Of a stretch of DNA of 64,000 bases, positions 1 through 7,898 are shown in pieces; the first letter of the stretch is position 1; each line of letters begins with the position of its first letter. The notes beneath the pieces were generated by a model. It saw nothing but the letters and a program-made list of their open reading frames with translations, had not been told where the DNA came from and made no database searches. A program made the translations under genes and the position numbers. The stretch is from Rubrivivax sp. (GTDB lineage Bacteria > Pseudomonadota > Gammaproteobacteria > Burkholderiales > Burkholderiaceae_C): NCBI GenBank assembly GCA_030653385.1, contig JAURZM010000079.1, positions 186,001-250,000 of the forward strand, given 5' to 3'.

Positions 1-350
1 GCCGGCGCTTTCTTGGCGGGCGCCACCTTGGCCGTTGTGGCTTTCGCGGCGCTTGCAGCGGTGCCCGCCAGCAGCGTGTCCAGGTTTTTCGTGATTTCGC
101 CTTCGATGGTCTTGCTGAAGGCGCCGAGCAGGAAACCCAGCTTGGCTTCCAGGTCGAAGTGGTCGGCGGCCACGATGAGCCGGCCACTGACACCGCTGCG
201 TGTGAACTCCACCGTGTCGCTGGTCTGACCTTCGATCACCGTGCACTCCATGTCGAACTTCTGTTCGGCCTGTTCGGCCCATTGCCAGGCAATCTTGCGT
301 GCCTTGGGCAGGCCCAGGCTGTGGTCGCGGTGGATGTGAATGTCGGGCAC
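1..350 (-). CDS. Polyhydroxyalkanoic acid system family protein (3' end beyond window)
   Basis: The gene runs off the left edge, so only the first 116 codons are seen. It opens with GTG and reads MPDIHIHRDHSLGLPKARK, the typical start of the PHA_gran_rgn (polyhydroxyalkanoic acid system) family of small proteins found with PHA genes. After about residue 95 the composition turns into an Ala/Lys/Thr-rich tail, like the histone-like tails of some granule-associated proteins. It starts 12 bp after the stop of the lipoprotein peptidase on the same strand and is probably the third gene of that operon. The exact role is unknown; regulation of PHA granules is a family-level guess. Confidence 0.8.
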   Translation of the reverse strand, partial: MPDIHIHRDHSLGLPKARKIAWQWAEQAEQKFDMECTVIEGQTSDTVEFTRSGVSGRLIVAADHFDLEAKLGFLLGAFSKTIEGEITKNLDTLLAGTAASAAKATTAKVAPAKKAP

Positions 351-362
351 GGTGGCGGTCCT

Positions 363-1451
363 TCAGGGGGTGGATTCAAGTGTGGCGCGGCGCTCGGCCT
401 TGGGCAAGCGGGCCAGGCGCTGCACCTCGGCGTAAAAACGCGTGAAGTCGCGGCCTTGGCTTTCGAACAGCCGCTCGAATTGCGGCACCAGCTCGTTGTA
501 GGCCGCCTGCACCGCAAAAGCGGCATTGTTGGCGCGGGCCACCCAGCCGTCGTAGCCGGCAAAGCCGCCCCATCGTTCGGTTTTCATGGCCTCGTAGTCG
601 GCACGCATGCGGGCCATCAGTTCGGCCTTGCGGCTGCGTTTGTCGGCATCGTGCAGTTCGCTTTTGTACAGCCGGTCCAGTTCACCCCGCCAGCGCACCG
701 CAAAGGCCCGGAAGTCGATCTGCCGCTGTTCGCGCGCGGCATGGTCGGCGCGCAGCTGCTCGCTGCCATGCTGCTGCAGCCACAGCCGGCCGCCGATGCG
801 TTCCACGGCGGTGGCGAAACTTTCGTTGAAGGTGGTGTCGTCGTTGGCGTAGGCCACCTGGTGCGCCAGCTCGTGGAAGATCAGGCGCGCCAGTTCGGGT
901 TCCGCCCAGTTCAGGAAGGTGTTCAGCAGCGGGTCACCGCCCACCCAGTTGCTGTAGCCCAGCGTGCTGTAGGCCGGCACGCCGTAGACCAGTGTCTCCC
1001 AGCCCTGCGTGCGCAGGTCGGCGGCCAGGGCCTCGGCCGGTGCCTGGGTGTAGTAACCGCGGTAACCCACGCAGCCCAGCACCGGAAAGCACCAGGTCTT
1101 CAGCGTCAGACCCAGTTCGGGTGCGGCCACGGTGTTCCACACCGCGGCGCTGCGGTTCAGGTCGGCGTAGCGCCGGTAGCTCTTGTTGTCGGGCAGCTTC
1201 AGCTCGTGGCTGGCGAAGTCGCGCATGCGCTGGCTCAGCAGCAGGCGCTCGCGCAGGGCGGGTGGCGTGGCCGGGTCGGCGGTCCAGGTCTCGACCGGCT
1301 TGGCGCTTTGCAGCAGGTCCAGGTGGCCGTTGGCGGCCTGGGCGTAGTAGCCCAGGGTGCTGCAGCCGCTGCCCAGGCACACGGCCGCGGCCGCCAGCAG
1401 CGCGGTGCCCAGCAGGCCACCCGCGGCCATCAGCCAGCCTCGCCAATGCAT
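363..1451 (-). CDS. Putative lipoprotein aminopeptidase (PF10023-type gluzincin)
   Basis: About 362 residues. A hydrophobic N-terminus ends in a lipobox (LGSGCS, Cys about residue 30), so it is probably a lipoprotein anchored in the envelope. A zinc-peptidase motif HELAH lies near residues 193-197, followed by NESFA about 15 residues on, which would give the third zinc ligand (gluzincin pattern). This matches the putative aminopeptidase family PF10023/COG4324; the substrate is unknown. I prefer the ATG at 1451 to an upstream TTG at 1457; an ATG at 1430 preceded by GAGG is also possible. It lies 35 bp after the molybdopterin oxidoreductase gene and 12 bp before the PHA-system gene, so the three probably share a transcript. 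Confidence 0.8.
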   Translation of the reverse strand: MHWRGWLMAAGGLLGTALLAAAAVCLGSGCSTLGYYAQAANGHLDLLQSAKPVETWTADPATPPALRERLLLSQRMRDFASHELKLPDNKSYRRYADLNRSAAVWNTVAAPELGLTLKTWCFPVLGCVGYRGYYTQAPAEALAADLRTQGWETLVYGVPAYSTLGYSNWVGGDPLLNTFLNWAEPELARLIFHELAHQVAYANDDTTFNESFATAVERIGGRLWLQQHGSEQLRADHAAREQRQIDFRAFAVRWRGELDRLYKSELHDADKRSRKAELMARMRADYEAMKTERWGGFAGYDGWVARANNAAFAVQAAYNELVPQFERLFESQGRDFTRFYAEVQRLARLPKAERRATLESTP

Positions 1452-1486
1452 GGGCAATTCAGCATGCGCCGTTCAACATCTGCCGT

Positions 1487-3541
1487 TCAAGCGACCTGCA
1501 CCTCGACCAGGCAGTCGTAGAAGCTCGGTGCGCGGCCGATGTCGGTGAGCCGCTGGTGCGTGAGCTGGTTGACGTTGCTGCCGTTCAGCCCCAGCTTGCG
1601 CCACCAGATGCCCAGGCCGTTGACCACACCGGGGCGAGCCCGTTCACACACATCGGCTTTGCACAGGTATTCACCGCGTTCGTTGAAGACACGCACGGTC
1701 GCGCCACGGGTGATGCCCCGTGCCGCCGCGTCGCTGGTGTGCATCTCCAGGCGCGGCTCCTTTTCGGCCGCGCGCAGGCTGTCGACATTGACGAAGCTGC
1801 TGTTCAGAAAGTGACGCGCCGGCGGCGAAATCATGGCCAGCGGGAAACGTGCCGCCAGCTCGGGTGAAGACAGCACACTTTCGTAGTTGGGCACATGGTC
1901 GGGCACACCCAGGCCTTGGCCCTCGACGCGCACCTTGCTGTCGGGCGTGGGGAAACCGCCGTCGGCAAAGGGCGCTTCGGCCACCTTCAGCCGGCTCCAG
2001 CCGCGCGCTTGCAGTTCATCGGCGTCCACCTGCTCGGGCTCGAAGGCACCGCGCGCCAGGGTTTCGTCGCTGTCGGCAAAACAGGCGTCGGTGTAACCCA
2101 TGCGTGCGGCCAGGTCGCGGAAGATTTGCGCATTGGACCGGGCCTGCCCGACCGGCGCGATGGCCGGCCGGTTGAGCATCGCGTAGGTGTGCCCGTAGGT
2201 GGTGTGTGCGTCCCAGTGCTCCAGCTGCGTGGTGGCCGGCAGCACGTAGTCGGCGTGGTCGGCGGTGTCGGTCAGGAAGTGCTCCAGCACCACGGTGAAC
2301 AGGTCTTCGCGGGCAAAACCCCGCACCACCCGCGCGCTGTCGGGCGCCACCGCCACCGGGTTGCTGTTGTAGACGACCACGGCTTCGATCTTGGGCCCGA
2401 AGCCACGCGAGGTTTCGCGGTTCAGGTCGTCGCCGATGGTGCTCATGTTCAGCGTGCGCGGGCGCCGCTGCCCCAGCAGGTCGGGCCGCTGCATCCAGGC
2501 GTCGCGCCGCGCCTGGCGGAACCAGCCGCTGGCCGACAGCAGCAGGCCACCTGCCGGCTGCCGCCAAGCGCCCACCAGGCAAGGCAACATCGCGATCAGG
2601 CGCGTCGCACTGCCACCGCCGCGCACACGCTGCATGCCGTAGTTCAGGCGAATCGCAGCCGGCCGCGTGTTGCCGTACTCACGGGCCAGTGCCTGCACCT
2701 CGGCAACGCTGAGGCCACACACCGCCGCAGCCCGTTCGGGCGGCCACTGCAGCGCGCGTTCGCGCAGCGCCGGCCAGTTGTCGACGTGCCGCTGCAGGTA
2801 GTCGTGGTCGAGCCAGTCGTTGACCACCAGCTCGTGCATCAGGCCCAGCGCCAGCGCGCCGTCGGTGCCGGGCAAGAGCGCGATGTGCTGGTGGCACTTC
2901 TCGGCCGTTTCGGTGCGCCGCGGGTCGATGCAGACGAGCCGTGCGCCGGCGCGTTTGGCCTGCTGCGCAAAGGTCCAGAAATGCACGCTGCTGGTGATGG
3001 GGTTGCTGCCCCAGATCAGGATCAGCCTGCTGTGCACGAATTGCTCGACGTGCATGCCCACCTTGGCGCCGTAGGTGTGCACCAGCGCGTCGCCACCGGC
3101 CATGCTGCAGATCGTGCGGTCCAGCAGGCTGGCACCCATGCGGTGGAAAAAACGGGCCGACATGCCGTCGCCCTGCACCATGCCCATGGTGCCGGCGTAG
3201 CTGTAGGGCAACACGGCCTCGGGCTCGCGGGCGGCGATGGCCTTCAGCCGCGTGGCGATGTCGTCCAGCGCTTCGTCCCAGCTCACCGCTTCGAAGCGCC
3301 CTTCGCCCTTCTTGCCGACACGCTTCAGCGGTGTCAGCACACGGTCGGGGTGGTAGCTGCGTTCGGCGTAGCGGCTGACCTTGGTGCACAGCGCGCCGTG
3401 GGTCGGCGGGTGGTCGGGGTCACCGGCGACGCGGATCACACGACCGGCCTGCACGGTGACATGCAAGGCACAGGTGTCGGGGCAGTCGTGCGGGCACACG
3501 GCCTGCACGACGTGGCTCTGTTGGCTGGGAGAAATGGGCAT
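1487..3541 (-). CDS. Molybdopterin-dependent oxidoreductase, [4Fe-4S] type
   Basis: About 684 residues. Four cysteines near positions 16, 20, 24 and 52 (CPHDCPDTC, then LCTK) form the N-terminal 4Fe-4S site of the formate dehydrogenase/DMSO reductase superfamily, and the remainder fits a molybdopterin and molydopterin-dinucleotide-binding protein (for example GSNPITSS near residue 170). There is no Tat signal, so it is probably cytoplasmic. No electron-transfer or membrane subunit lies next to it, so the substrate cannot be assigned. I start at the ATG at 3541 rather than the GTG at 3550. It heads a likely three-gene unit with the lipoprotein peptidase and the PHA-system protein. Confidence 0.85.
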   Translation of the reverse strand: MPISPSQQSHVVQAVCPHDCPDTCALHVTVQAGRVIRVAGDPDHPPTHGALCTKVSRYAERSYHPDRVLTPLKRVGKKGEGRFEAVSWDEALDDIATRLKAIAAREPEAVLPYSYAGTMGMVQGDGMSARFFHRMGASLLDRTICSMAGGDALVHTYGAKVGMHVEQFVHSRLILIWGSNPITSSVHFWTFAQQAKRAGARLVCIDPRRTETAEKCHQHIALLPGTDGALALGLMHELVVNDWLDHDYLQRHVDNWPALRERALQWPPERAAAVCGLSVAEVQALAREYGNTRPAAIRLNYGMQRVRGGGSATRLIAMLPCLVGAWRQPAGGLLLSASGWFRQARRDAWMQRPDLLGQRRPRTLNMSTIGDDLNRETSRGFGPKIEAVVVYNSNPVAVAPDSARVVRGFAREDLFTVVLEHFLTDTADHADYVLPATTQLEHWDAHTTYGHTYAMLNRPAIAPVGQARSNAQIFRDLAARMGYTDACFADSDETLARGAFEPEQVDADELQARGWSRLKVAEAPFADGGFPTPDSKVRVEGQGLGVPDHVPNYESVLSSPELAARFPLAMISPPARHFLNSSFVNVDSLRAAEKEPRLEMHTSDAAARGITRGATVRVFNERGEYLCKADVCERARPGVVNGLGIWWRKLGLNGSNVNQLTHQRLTDIGRAPSFYDCLVEVQVA

Positions 3542-3574
3542 GCGGCGCACTGTGCCACAGCACGCTGCCCGCTT

Positions 3575-4249
3575 TCAGGCGCCGGGCGGACGCGGACGCG
3601 GCCGACGAAGCGCCAGCGCCAACAGGCCCAGGGCCAACAAAGGCACGGTGCCGGGGCTGCTGACCACCAGCAGGTCACGGGTTTCGAAGTGCAGCGTCAA
3701 GGTTTGCAGGCCAAGCCGGGCCCACGGCCCAGCGATCAGAAAGCCGCCTGCGCTGAGGCCGTTCCAGGGGGTCGTGGCCAACCAGCCCACATCGGGAAAA
3801 TAGTCGACGAACAAGAGGTCGCCGCTGCCCGTCAAGCCCGTGGCAGAAAACGCGGTCAGCGCCACCGGGCGCGCCAGGTCCAGGCCATTGAGTCCGTCGG
3901 CACCCCCGATCGAGCCAATGCCCACGGCGGCCGACAGCAGGCTGTCCGGGAACGGATCACCGCCAGAGAAAGCCAGCGCGATGTCGATGGCGTAGCGGCC
4001 GCTGCCCAGATCGGTCTGCGATTCCTGCACCGTCAGGCTGACCGGGCCGTCCGTTCGGTGCACAAAGGTCTCGGCCACGCCGTCGAAGTTCAGGCTGTGC
4101 TGTGAAAAGCCGCCGGGCGTCGAGGCCTGGGTCAACGACACGGTGTAGCTCGAGCCGGCCAGCACCACGGGCGCGGCCCGCGCTGGGCTGACCGCGAACA
4201 ACAGGGCGCAGGCCAGTCCGGCGCCGCACAGCGACAAGGGCAATTTCAT
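3575..4249 (-). CDS. PEP-CTERM-like exported protein
   Basis: 224 residues with a signal peptide (hydrophobic run ending near SPARAAP, about residue 28), a Ser/Gly/Thr/Leu-rich beta-type body, and a C-terminus made of PGTVPLLALGLLALALRR plus further Arg/Pro residues. That tail has the layout of a PEP-CTERM sorting signal (proline motif, transmembrane helix, basic end), although the classic VPEP is degenerate (SSPGT). Such proteins are exported and processed by exosortase/EpsH; none lies in the window. The ATG at 4249 has GGGAGA about 7 nt upstream and is preferred over an in-frame start at 4279. Two GCGTCA repeats lie 67-83 bp upstream, the same motif as before the regulator gene next door. 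Confidence 0.7.
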   Translation of the reverse strand: MKLPLSLCGAGLACALLFAVSPARAAPVVLAGSSYTVSLTQASTPGGFSQHSLNFDGVAETFVHRTDGPVSLTVQESQTDLGSGRYAIDIALAFSGGDPFPDSLLSAAVGIGSIGGADGLNGLDLARPVALTAFSATGLTGSGDLLFVDYFPDVGWLATTPWNGLSAGGFLIAGPWARLGLQTLTLHFETRDLLVVSSPGTVPLLALGLLALALRRPRPRPPGA

Positions 4250-4315
4250 GAGCAATCTCCCGCGTTCAGCGCCGCGCACCGTGCGCCCGCTGCGCTGCCC
4301 AGCATGCGCGCCAGG

Positions 4316-4332
4316 GCGTCACGCGGGCGTCA
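4316..4332 (-). promoter_or_regulatory. GCGTCA direct-repeat pair (11-bp period) before the PEP-CTERM-like gene
   Basis: GCGTCA occurs at 4316-4321 and again at 4327-4332, exactly one 11-bp period apart; read on the minus strand this is TGACGC-N5-TGACGC. The site overlaps the last codons of the SARP-like regulator gene and lies 67-83 bp before the PEP-CTERM-like gene start. It matches the repeats upstream of the regulator itself. The coding overlap reduces the weight of this copy. Confidence 0.4.
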
Positions 4333-7300
4333 CGCGCGCCGCCAGCTGGCGCAGTTCGGCATTCACCGGATTCAGGCGGCGCCAGCCATCGCGGTACATC
4401 TCGTCCAGGTGCTCTTGCGCCACCTGTTCGACAAATGCCAGCCCCTGCTGCACGGCACGGCGGGCTTCGGCCGCCTGCCCACAGGCCTGCGCGGCACGGG
4501 CCAAGGTCAGCCAGACCTCGGCCGGGCTCATGTCCAGCGGCTGCACCGCGCCCAGCCAGTCGGCGGCACGCTCGGCCGCCCGCAAGGCCCGTTCGTGCTG
4601 GCCCAAGGCCAGGCAGGCCTGCGACAGGCGCACGTGCAGCGGCAGGGCGGCCCCGGCATTGCCGCTGGCGGCGGGCTCTTCCAGCGCTTTTTCCATCAGC
4701 GTCAGCGCATCCTGCGGTGGCAAGGCCATCGCTTCCACGAGCCACACCCGGCGCAAGGCACGCCGGTAGCCGCCGGCCAGCAGCGTGGTCTTGGCCGTGG
4801 CCAGCATCTGCAGCGCCTGTTCGGGCTGCTGCAGCTGCAGGGCCAGGCGTGCGCGCACCAGCAGCATCACGGCTTCGTCGGCAGCGCTGTGCGTGGCGGC
4901 CTGTGCACGGTCGAGTGCCTCGCGTGCCAGGTTGACCCGGCCCAGTTGCAGCCACATCGCGGCTGCCTGGCGCTGCAGGTCGTCTTCGCGGTGGTGTTGC
5001 TGGCCCAGGCTGCGCGCCCGTTCCAGGTGGGCCAGGGCCTCGCGCCAGCGGCACAGGCTGCGTGCGCTGGCGCCCAGGCTGATGCACAACATGGTTTCGA
5101 CCAGACTCTGGCTGCCGGCCACCGCGCGCAGCGCGGCCAGCCGATGTTCATGCGCCAGCTGCACCTGGCCCCGTTCTTCCAGCGAAATGGCCAGGTTGTT
5201 CAGCACCCGCGCCCGGGTCGTGGGGTCGGGCTGGCGTTCGGCGGCTTCCTGCATCAGCGCGATGGCTTCCAGGTGCTGGTCCTGTTCCTGCAGCACCAGG
5301 CCCAGGTTGTTCAGCACGCTGGGCAGATCGGGGTCGAAGCTGCCGGCCTGGGCCGCCGAGCGGCTGAGCGCCAGTGCCTGTTCCAGCGTCTGGCGCGCCG
5401 GCACCAGCTGGCCCAGACGCCGCTGCAGCACACCGTGGGCATTCAGCAGCGCCACCCGCTGCGACACCGGCGCCTGTTCGTCCAGCAATTGCAGGCCGCG
5501 TGCGGTGTGGGCCGCCGCGCCCTGCACGTCGCCTTGCGCCAGGCACAGTTCGGCTTGTTGTTTGCACACCGCGGCGCGGTGGCTGTCGGTGCGGGCCAGC
5601 GTTTCCAGGCGCTGGATGGCGGTTTCGATGGCCACCCCCGTGGTCTGTGTGCGCAACGCATTGGCCGCGGCCAGCGCGGCTTCGAAGGCCTGCTCGGCCT
5701 GGCCGGCGGCGGCGTGCATGTCGGCCAACTGGCCCCACAGGCGTGCGGCTTCGACCACGTCGTAGGCACGCGCGGCGGCGTCGGCCGCCTGGCGCAGGTG
5801 CGGTGCAGCGCGTGCCGGCTGGCCGGCCGCCAACCAGTGGCGGCCCAAGGTGGCCGGCGCCACGCCGGCACGGCCTTCCAGCTGCTGCGCCACCTCGGCG
5901 TGCAGGTGGCGGGCGATGGCCACCGGCACCGAAGCCAGCGTGGCCTCGAAGACCAGGTCGTGGGCAAAGGCCTGGTCGCGCAGCACACCCGCCGCTTCGA
6001 GCTCGGCCCAGGCGTCGGCCAGCGCCAGCGCGGGGGTCTGCAGCACATGAATGGCCAGCGGCGTGTCGAACTCGGTGCCGGCCACGGCCGCACAACGGGC
6101 CAGCGACAGTGCTGCCGGCGACAGCTGCGCCAGGCGCCTTTCGATGAGCCGGGTCACCGAAGCCGGCCGGCCCAGCGCCGGCCGGCCGCCCGAGCCCGGC
6201 GCGCCGGGGGCGATGGCATCGACCCCCAGCTTCAGCGTTTCCAGCACGAACATCGGGTTGCCGCCCGTGCGCCGCCACAGCACCGGTGCGAGCGCTGCAC
6301 CATCCAGCCCCGGCAGGCCCAGGCTGTCCACCAATTCGGCCAGCGCCGCTTCGTTCAGCGGTGCCAAGGCCAGGTGCTGCACGTGCAGCGTTTCCAGCAG
6401 AGCGTCGTGCAACTGGTGCAGCGGCCCGTCGGATTCGGCCGGGCGGTAGGCCAGGGCCCAGCGCAAGGGCTGGCCCGGCTGCCCCTGGCGCTGCGCGAGG
6501 TCGTCCACCAGCAGCGCCTGCAGCAACTGCAGGCTGGCGGCGTCGGCAAAGTGCAGGTCGTCGATGGCCACCAGGCCCAGCGCCGCTTGCGCTTTCTGGC
6601 GGTGGGCGTCCAGCAACTGCTGCACCGCACGCTGCAGCACCAGCCGTGTGCCGGCCCCTGCCAGGCCCGGCGCCAGCGGCGCGGCCAGGTCGGGGCCGGG
6701 TTGCCAGTCGGGCAGCACGGTGGCCAGGGCCTGGCGGCTGGGTGCGTCGATGGGCGAGGCCAGGGCCGGCAGCGCCCGCAGCAGGCGCGCCAGCGTCGAC
6801 AGTGGCACCGCCGCGTCACCGGGCCGCGCCGCCACCAGCACCTGGGCGGGTGTGCCCAGCCTGGGCCCCGACAGACTGGCCACGTGCGGCAACTGGGCCG
6901 CCAGGTGCTGCAGCAAACGCGACTTGCCCATGCCGGCTTCGGCCACCAGGGCCACCACGCGGCCCTGGCTCCAGGCCGTCAGCGCATGGCCCACGTCGGC
7001 CTCGCGCCCCACCAGCCGGGGTGGGCGCAGCAGCGTGGCGGGCAGGCCCACCGCCAGCGCACTGCTGCGTGGCGCGGCGGCCGTGTCCAGCAGCGCACGC
7101 AGGGCGCGGGTTTCTTCGCCAGGGCCCAGACCCAGGTTGCGCCGCAGCACCTGTTCGCAGCGCTGGTAGGCGGCCAGTGCGGCGGCACGGTCGCCCAGCA
7201 GGTAATGCAGGCGGATGACACAGCGGTGCGCGGCTTCCAGTTCGGGCTCGGCATCCAGCCAGCCCAGCGCCAGTTGCAGCGCCAGGCCACAGTCGGACGC

Positions 7301-7726
7301 AACTTCGGCCTCTTGCACGGCACGGGCACAGCGCTCGCGGCACAGGGCACGCCGGCGATCGCGTTCGTGGGCCAGCCAGTCGGCAAACTCACCGCCCGCC
7401 ACGGGCGACAGGCCCTGCAGCAGCGTGTCGGCACCTTCCAGGTCGTGCGACACACCGGGCGCCAGGCCCAGCACCTGCTGGCCGACGACCAACTCATGGC
7501 CCACGGTCTGGCGCAGCTTGTACAAGCGCTGGCGCAGCGCGCCACGGGCGGAACTGACGTCGCCATCGGGCCACAGCAGTTCGGCCAGGCGGCCGCGGGG
7601 TGTCAGGCCCTGCAGGGCCAGCCAGGTGAGCAGGGCAGCGTCCACTGGCTGCAGCGGGCACAGCTTGCCACCCACCTGCACGGCAGGCTGGGCACGCAGC
7701 GACAGCGCGATCGAGCTCATCTGCAT
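4319..7726 (-). CDS. SARP/BTAD-type large ATPase transcriptional regulator with TPR region
   Basis: 1135 residues. Residues 1-95 resemble the winged-helix DNA-binding part of SARP regulators (RGRLAELLWPD, RGALRQRLYKLR). Residues 100-215 fit the bacterial transcriptional activation domain (BTAD; LHYLLGDRAAALAAYQRCE). An AAA/STAND ATPase follows, with Walker A AEAGMGKS at 262-269 and a Walker-B-like stretch VAIDDLHFAD near residue 390. From about residue 600 to the end come Ala/Leu-rich helical repeats of TPR type. This is the architecture of large SARP or MalT-like regulators, common in actinobacteria and less so in betaproteobacteria. ATG codons at 7726 and 7720 both follow a possible TTTAAT -10 box closely, so the transcript may be almost leaderless. 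Its ligand and targets are unknown; the repeats described nearby are candidate operators. Confidence 0.85.
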   Translation of the reverse strand: MQMSSIALSLRAQPAVQVGGKLCPLQPVDAALLTWLALQGLTPRGRLAELLWPDGDVSSARGALRQRLYKLRQTVGHELVVGQQVLGLAPGVSHDLEGADTLLQGLSPVAGGEFADWLAHERDRRRALCRERCARAVQEAEVASDCGLALQLALGWLDAEPELEAAHRCVIRLHYLLGDRAAALAAYQRCEQVLRRNLGLGPGEETRALRALLDTAAAPRSSALAVGLPATLLRPPRLVGREADVGHALTAWSQGRVVALVAEAGMGKSRLLQHLAAQLPHVASLSGPRLGTPAQVLVAARPGDAAVPLSTLARLLRALPALASPIDAPSRQALATVLPDWQPGPDLAAPLAPGLAGAGTRLVLQRAVQQLLDAHRQKAQAALGLVAIDDLHFADAASLQLLQALLVDDLAQRQGQPGQPLRWALAYRPAESDGPLHQLHDALLETLHVQHLALAPLNEAALAELVDSLGLPGLDGAALAPVLWRRTGGNPMFVLETLKLGVDAIAPGAPGSGGRPALGRPASVTRLIERRLAQLSPAALSLARCAAVAGTEFDTPLAIHVLQTPALALADAWAELEAAGVLRDQAFAHDLVFEATLASVPVAIARHLHAEVAQQLEGRAGVAPATLGRHWLAAGQPARAAPHLRQAADAAARAYDVVEAARLWGQLADMHAAAGQAEQAFEAALAAANALRTQTTGVAIETAIQRLETLARTDSHRAAVCKQQAELCLAQGDVQGAAAHTARGLQLLDEQAPVSQRVALLNAHGVLQRRLGQLVPARQTLEQALALSRSAAQAGSFDPDLPSVLNNLGLVLQEQDQHLEAIALMQEAAERQPDPTTRARVLNNLAISLEERGQVQLAHEHRLAALRAVAGSQSLVETMLCISLGASARSLCRWREALAHLERARSLGQQHHREDDLQRQAAAMWLQLGRVNLAREALDRAQAATHSAADEAVMLLVRARLALQLQQPEQALQMLATAKTTLLAGGYRRALRRVWLVEAMALPPQDALTLMEKALEEPAASGNAGAALPLHVRLSQACLALGQHERALRAAERAADWLGAVQPLDMSPAEVWLTLARAAQACGQAAEARRAVQQGLAFVEQVAQEHLDEMYRDGWRRLNPVNAELRQLAARVTPA

Positions 7727-7729
7727 CAG

Positions 7730-7770
7730 ATTAAACCCCGCCGCGTCACGCCAGCGTCACGGCTGCGTCA
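7730..7770 (-). promoter_or_regulatory. Triple GCGTCA direct repeat and -10 box upstream of the SARP-like gene
   Basis: GCGTCA stands at 7743-7748, 7754-7759 and 7765-7770: three copies at an exact 11-bp period. On the minus strand the gene-proximal copy (TGACGC) is followed after 7 nt by TTTAAT (7735-7730), a good -10 hexamer. Characterised SARP operators are heptamer direct repeats at 11-bp spacing, with the last copy about 8 bp from the -10 box, so the geometry fits well. Autoregulation is my inference. Confidence 0.6.
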
Positions 7771-7898
7771 GCGCCAGGGTGGGAAAGCCTGGGGAGAGGC
7801 AGGTCCAGCACCCTGGGGTCCGCGCCCATGCAGGGGTTTGCGACAGCGGCTTACACTGAAATCAGCCTTTTCGACACGATCCAGCCCCGGGGAACCCC

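Noticed and set aside
1895-4105. 736-codon plus-strand frame opposite the molybdopterin oxidoreductase
   Set aside because: Shadow frame: no domain, spans two real genes and their gap, composition dominated by Gln, Val, Gly, His and Arg.
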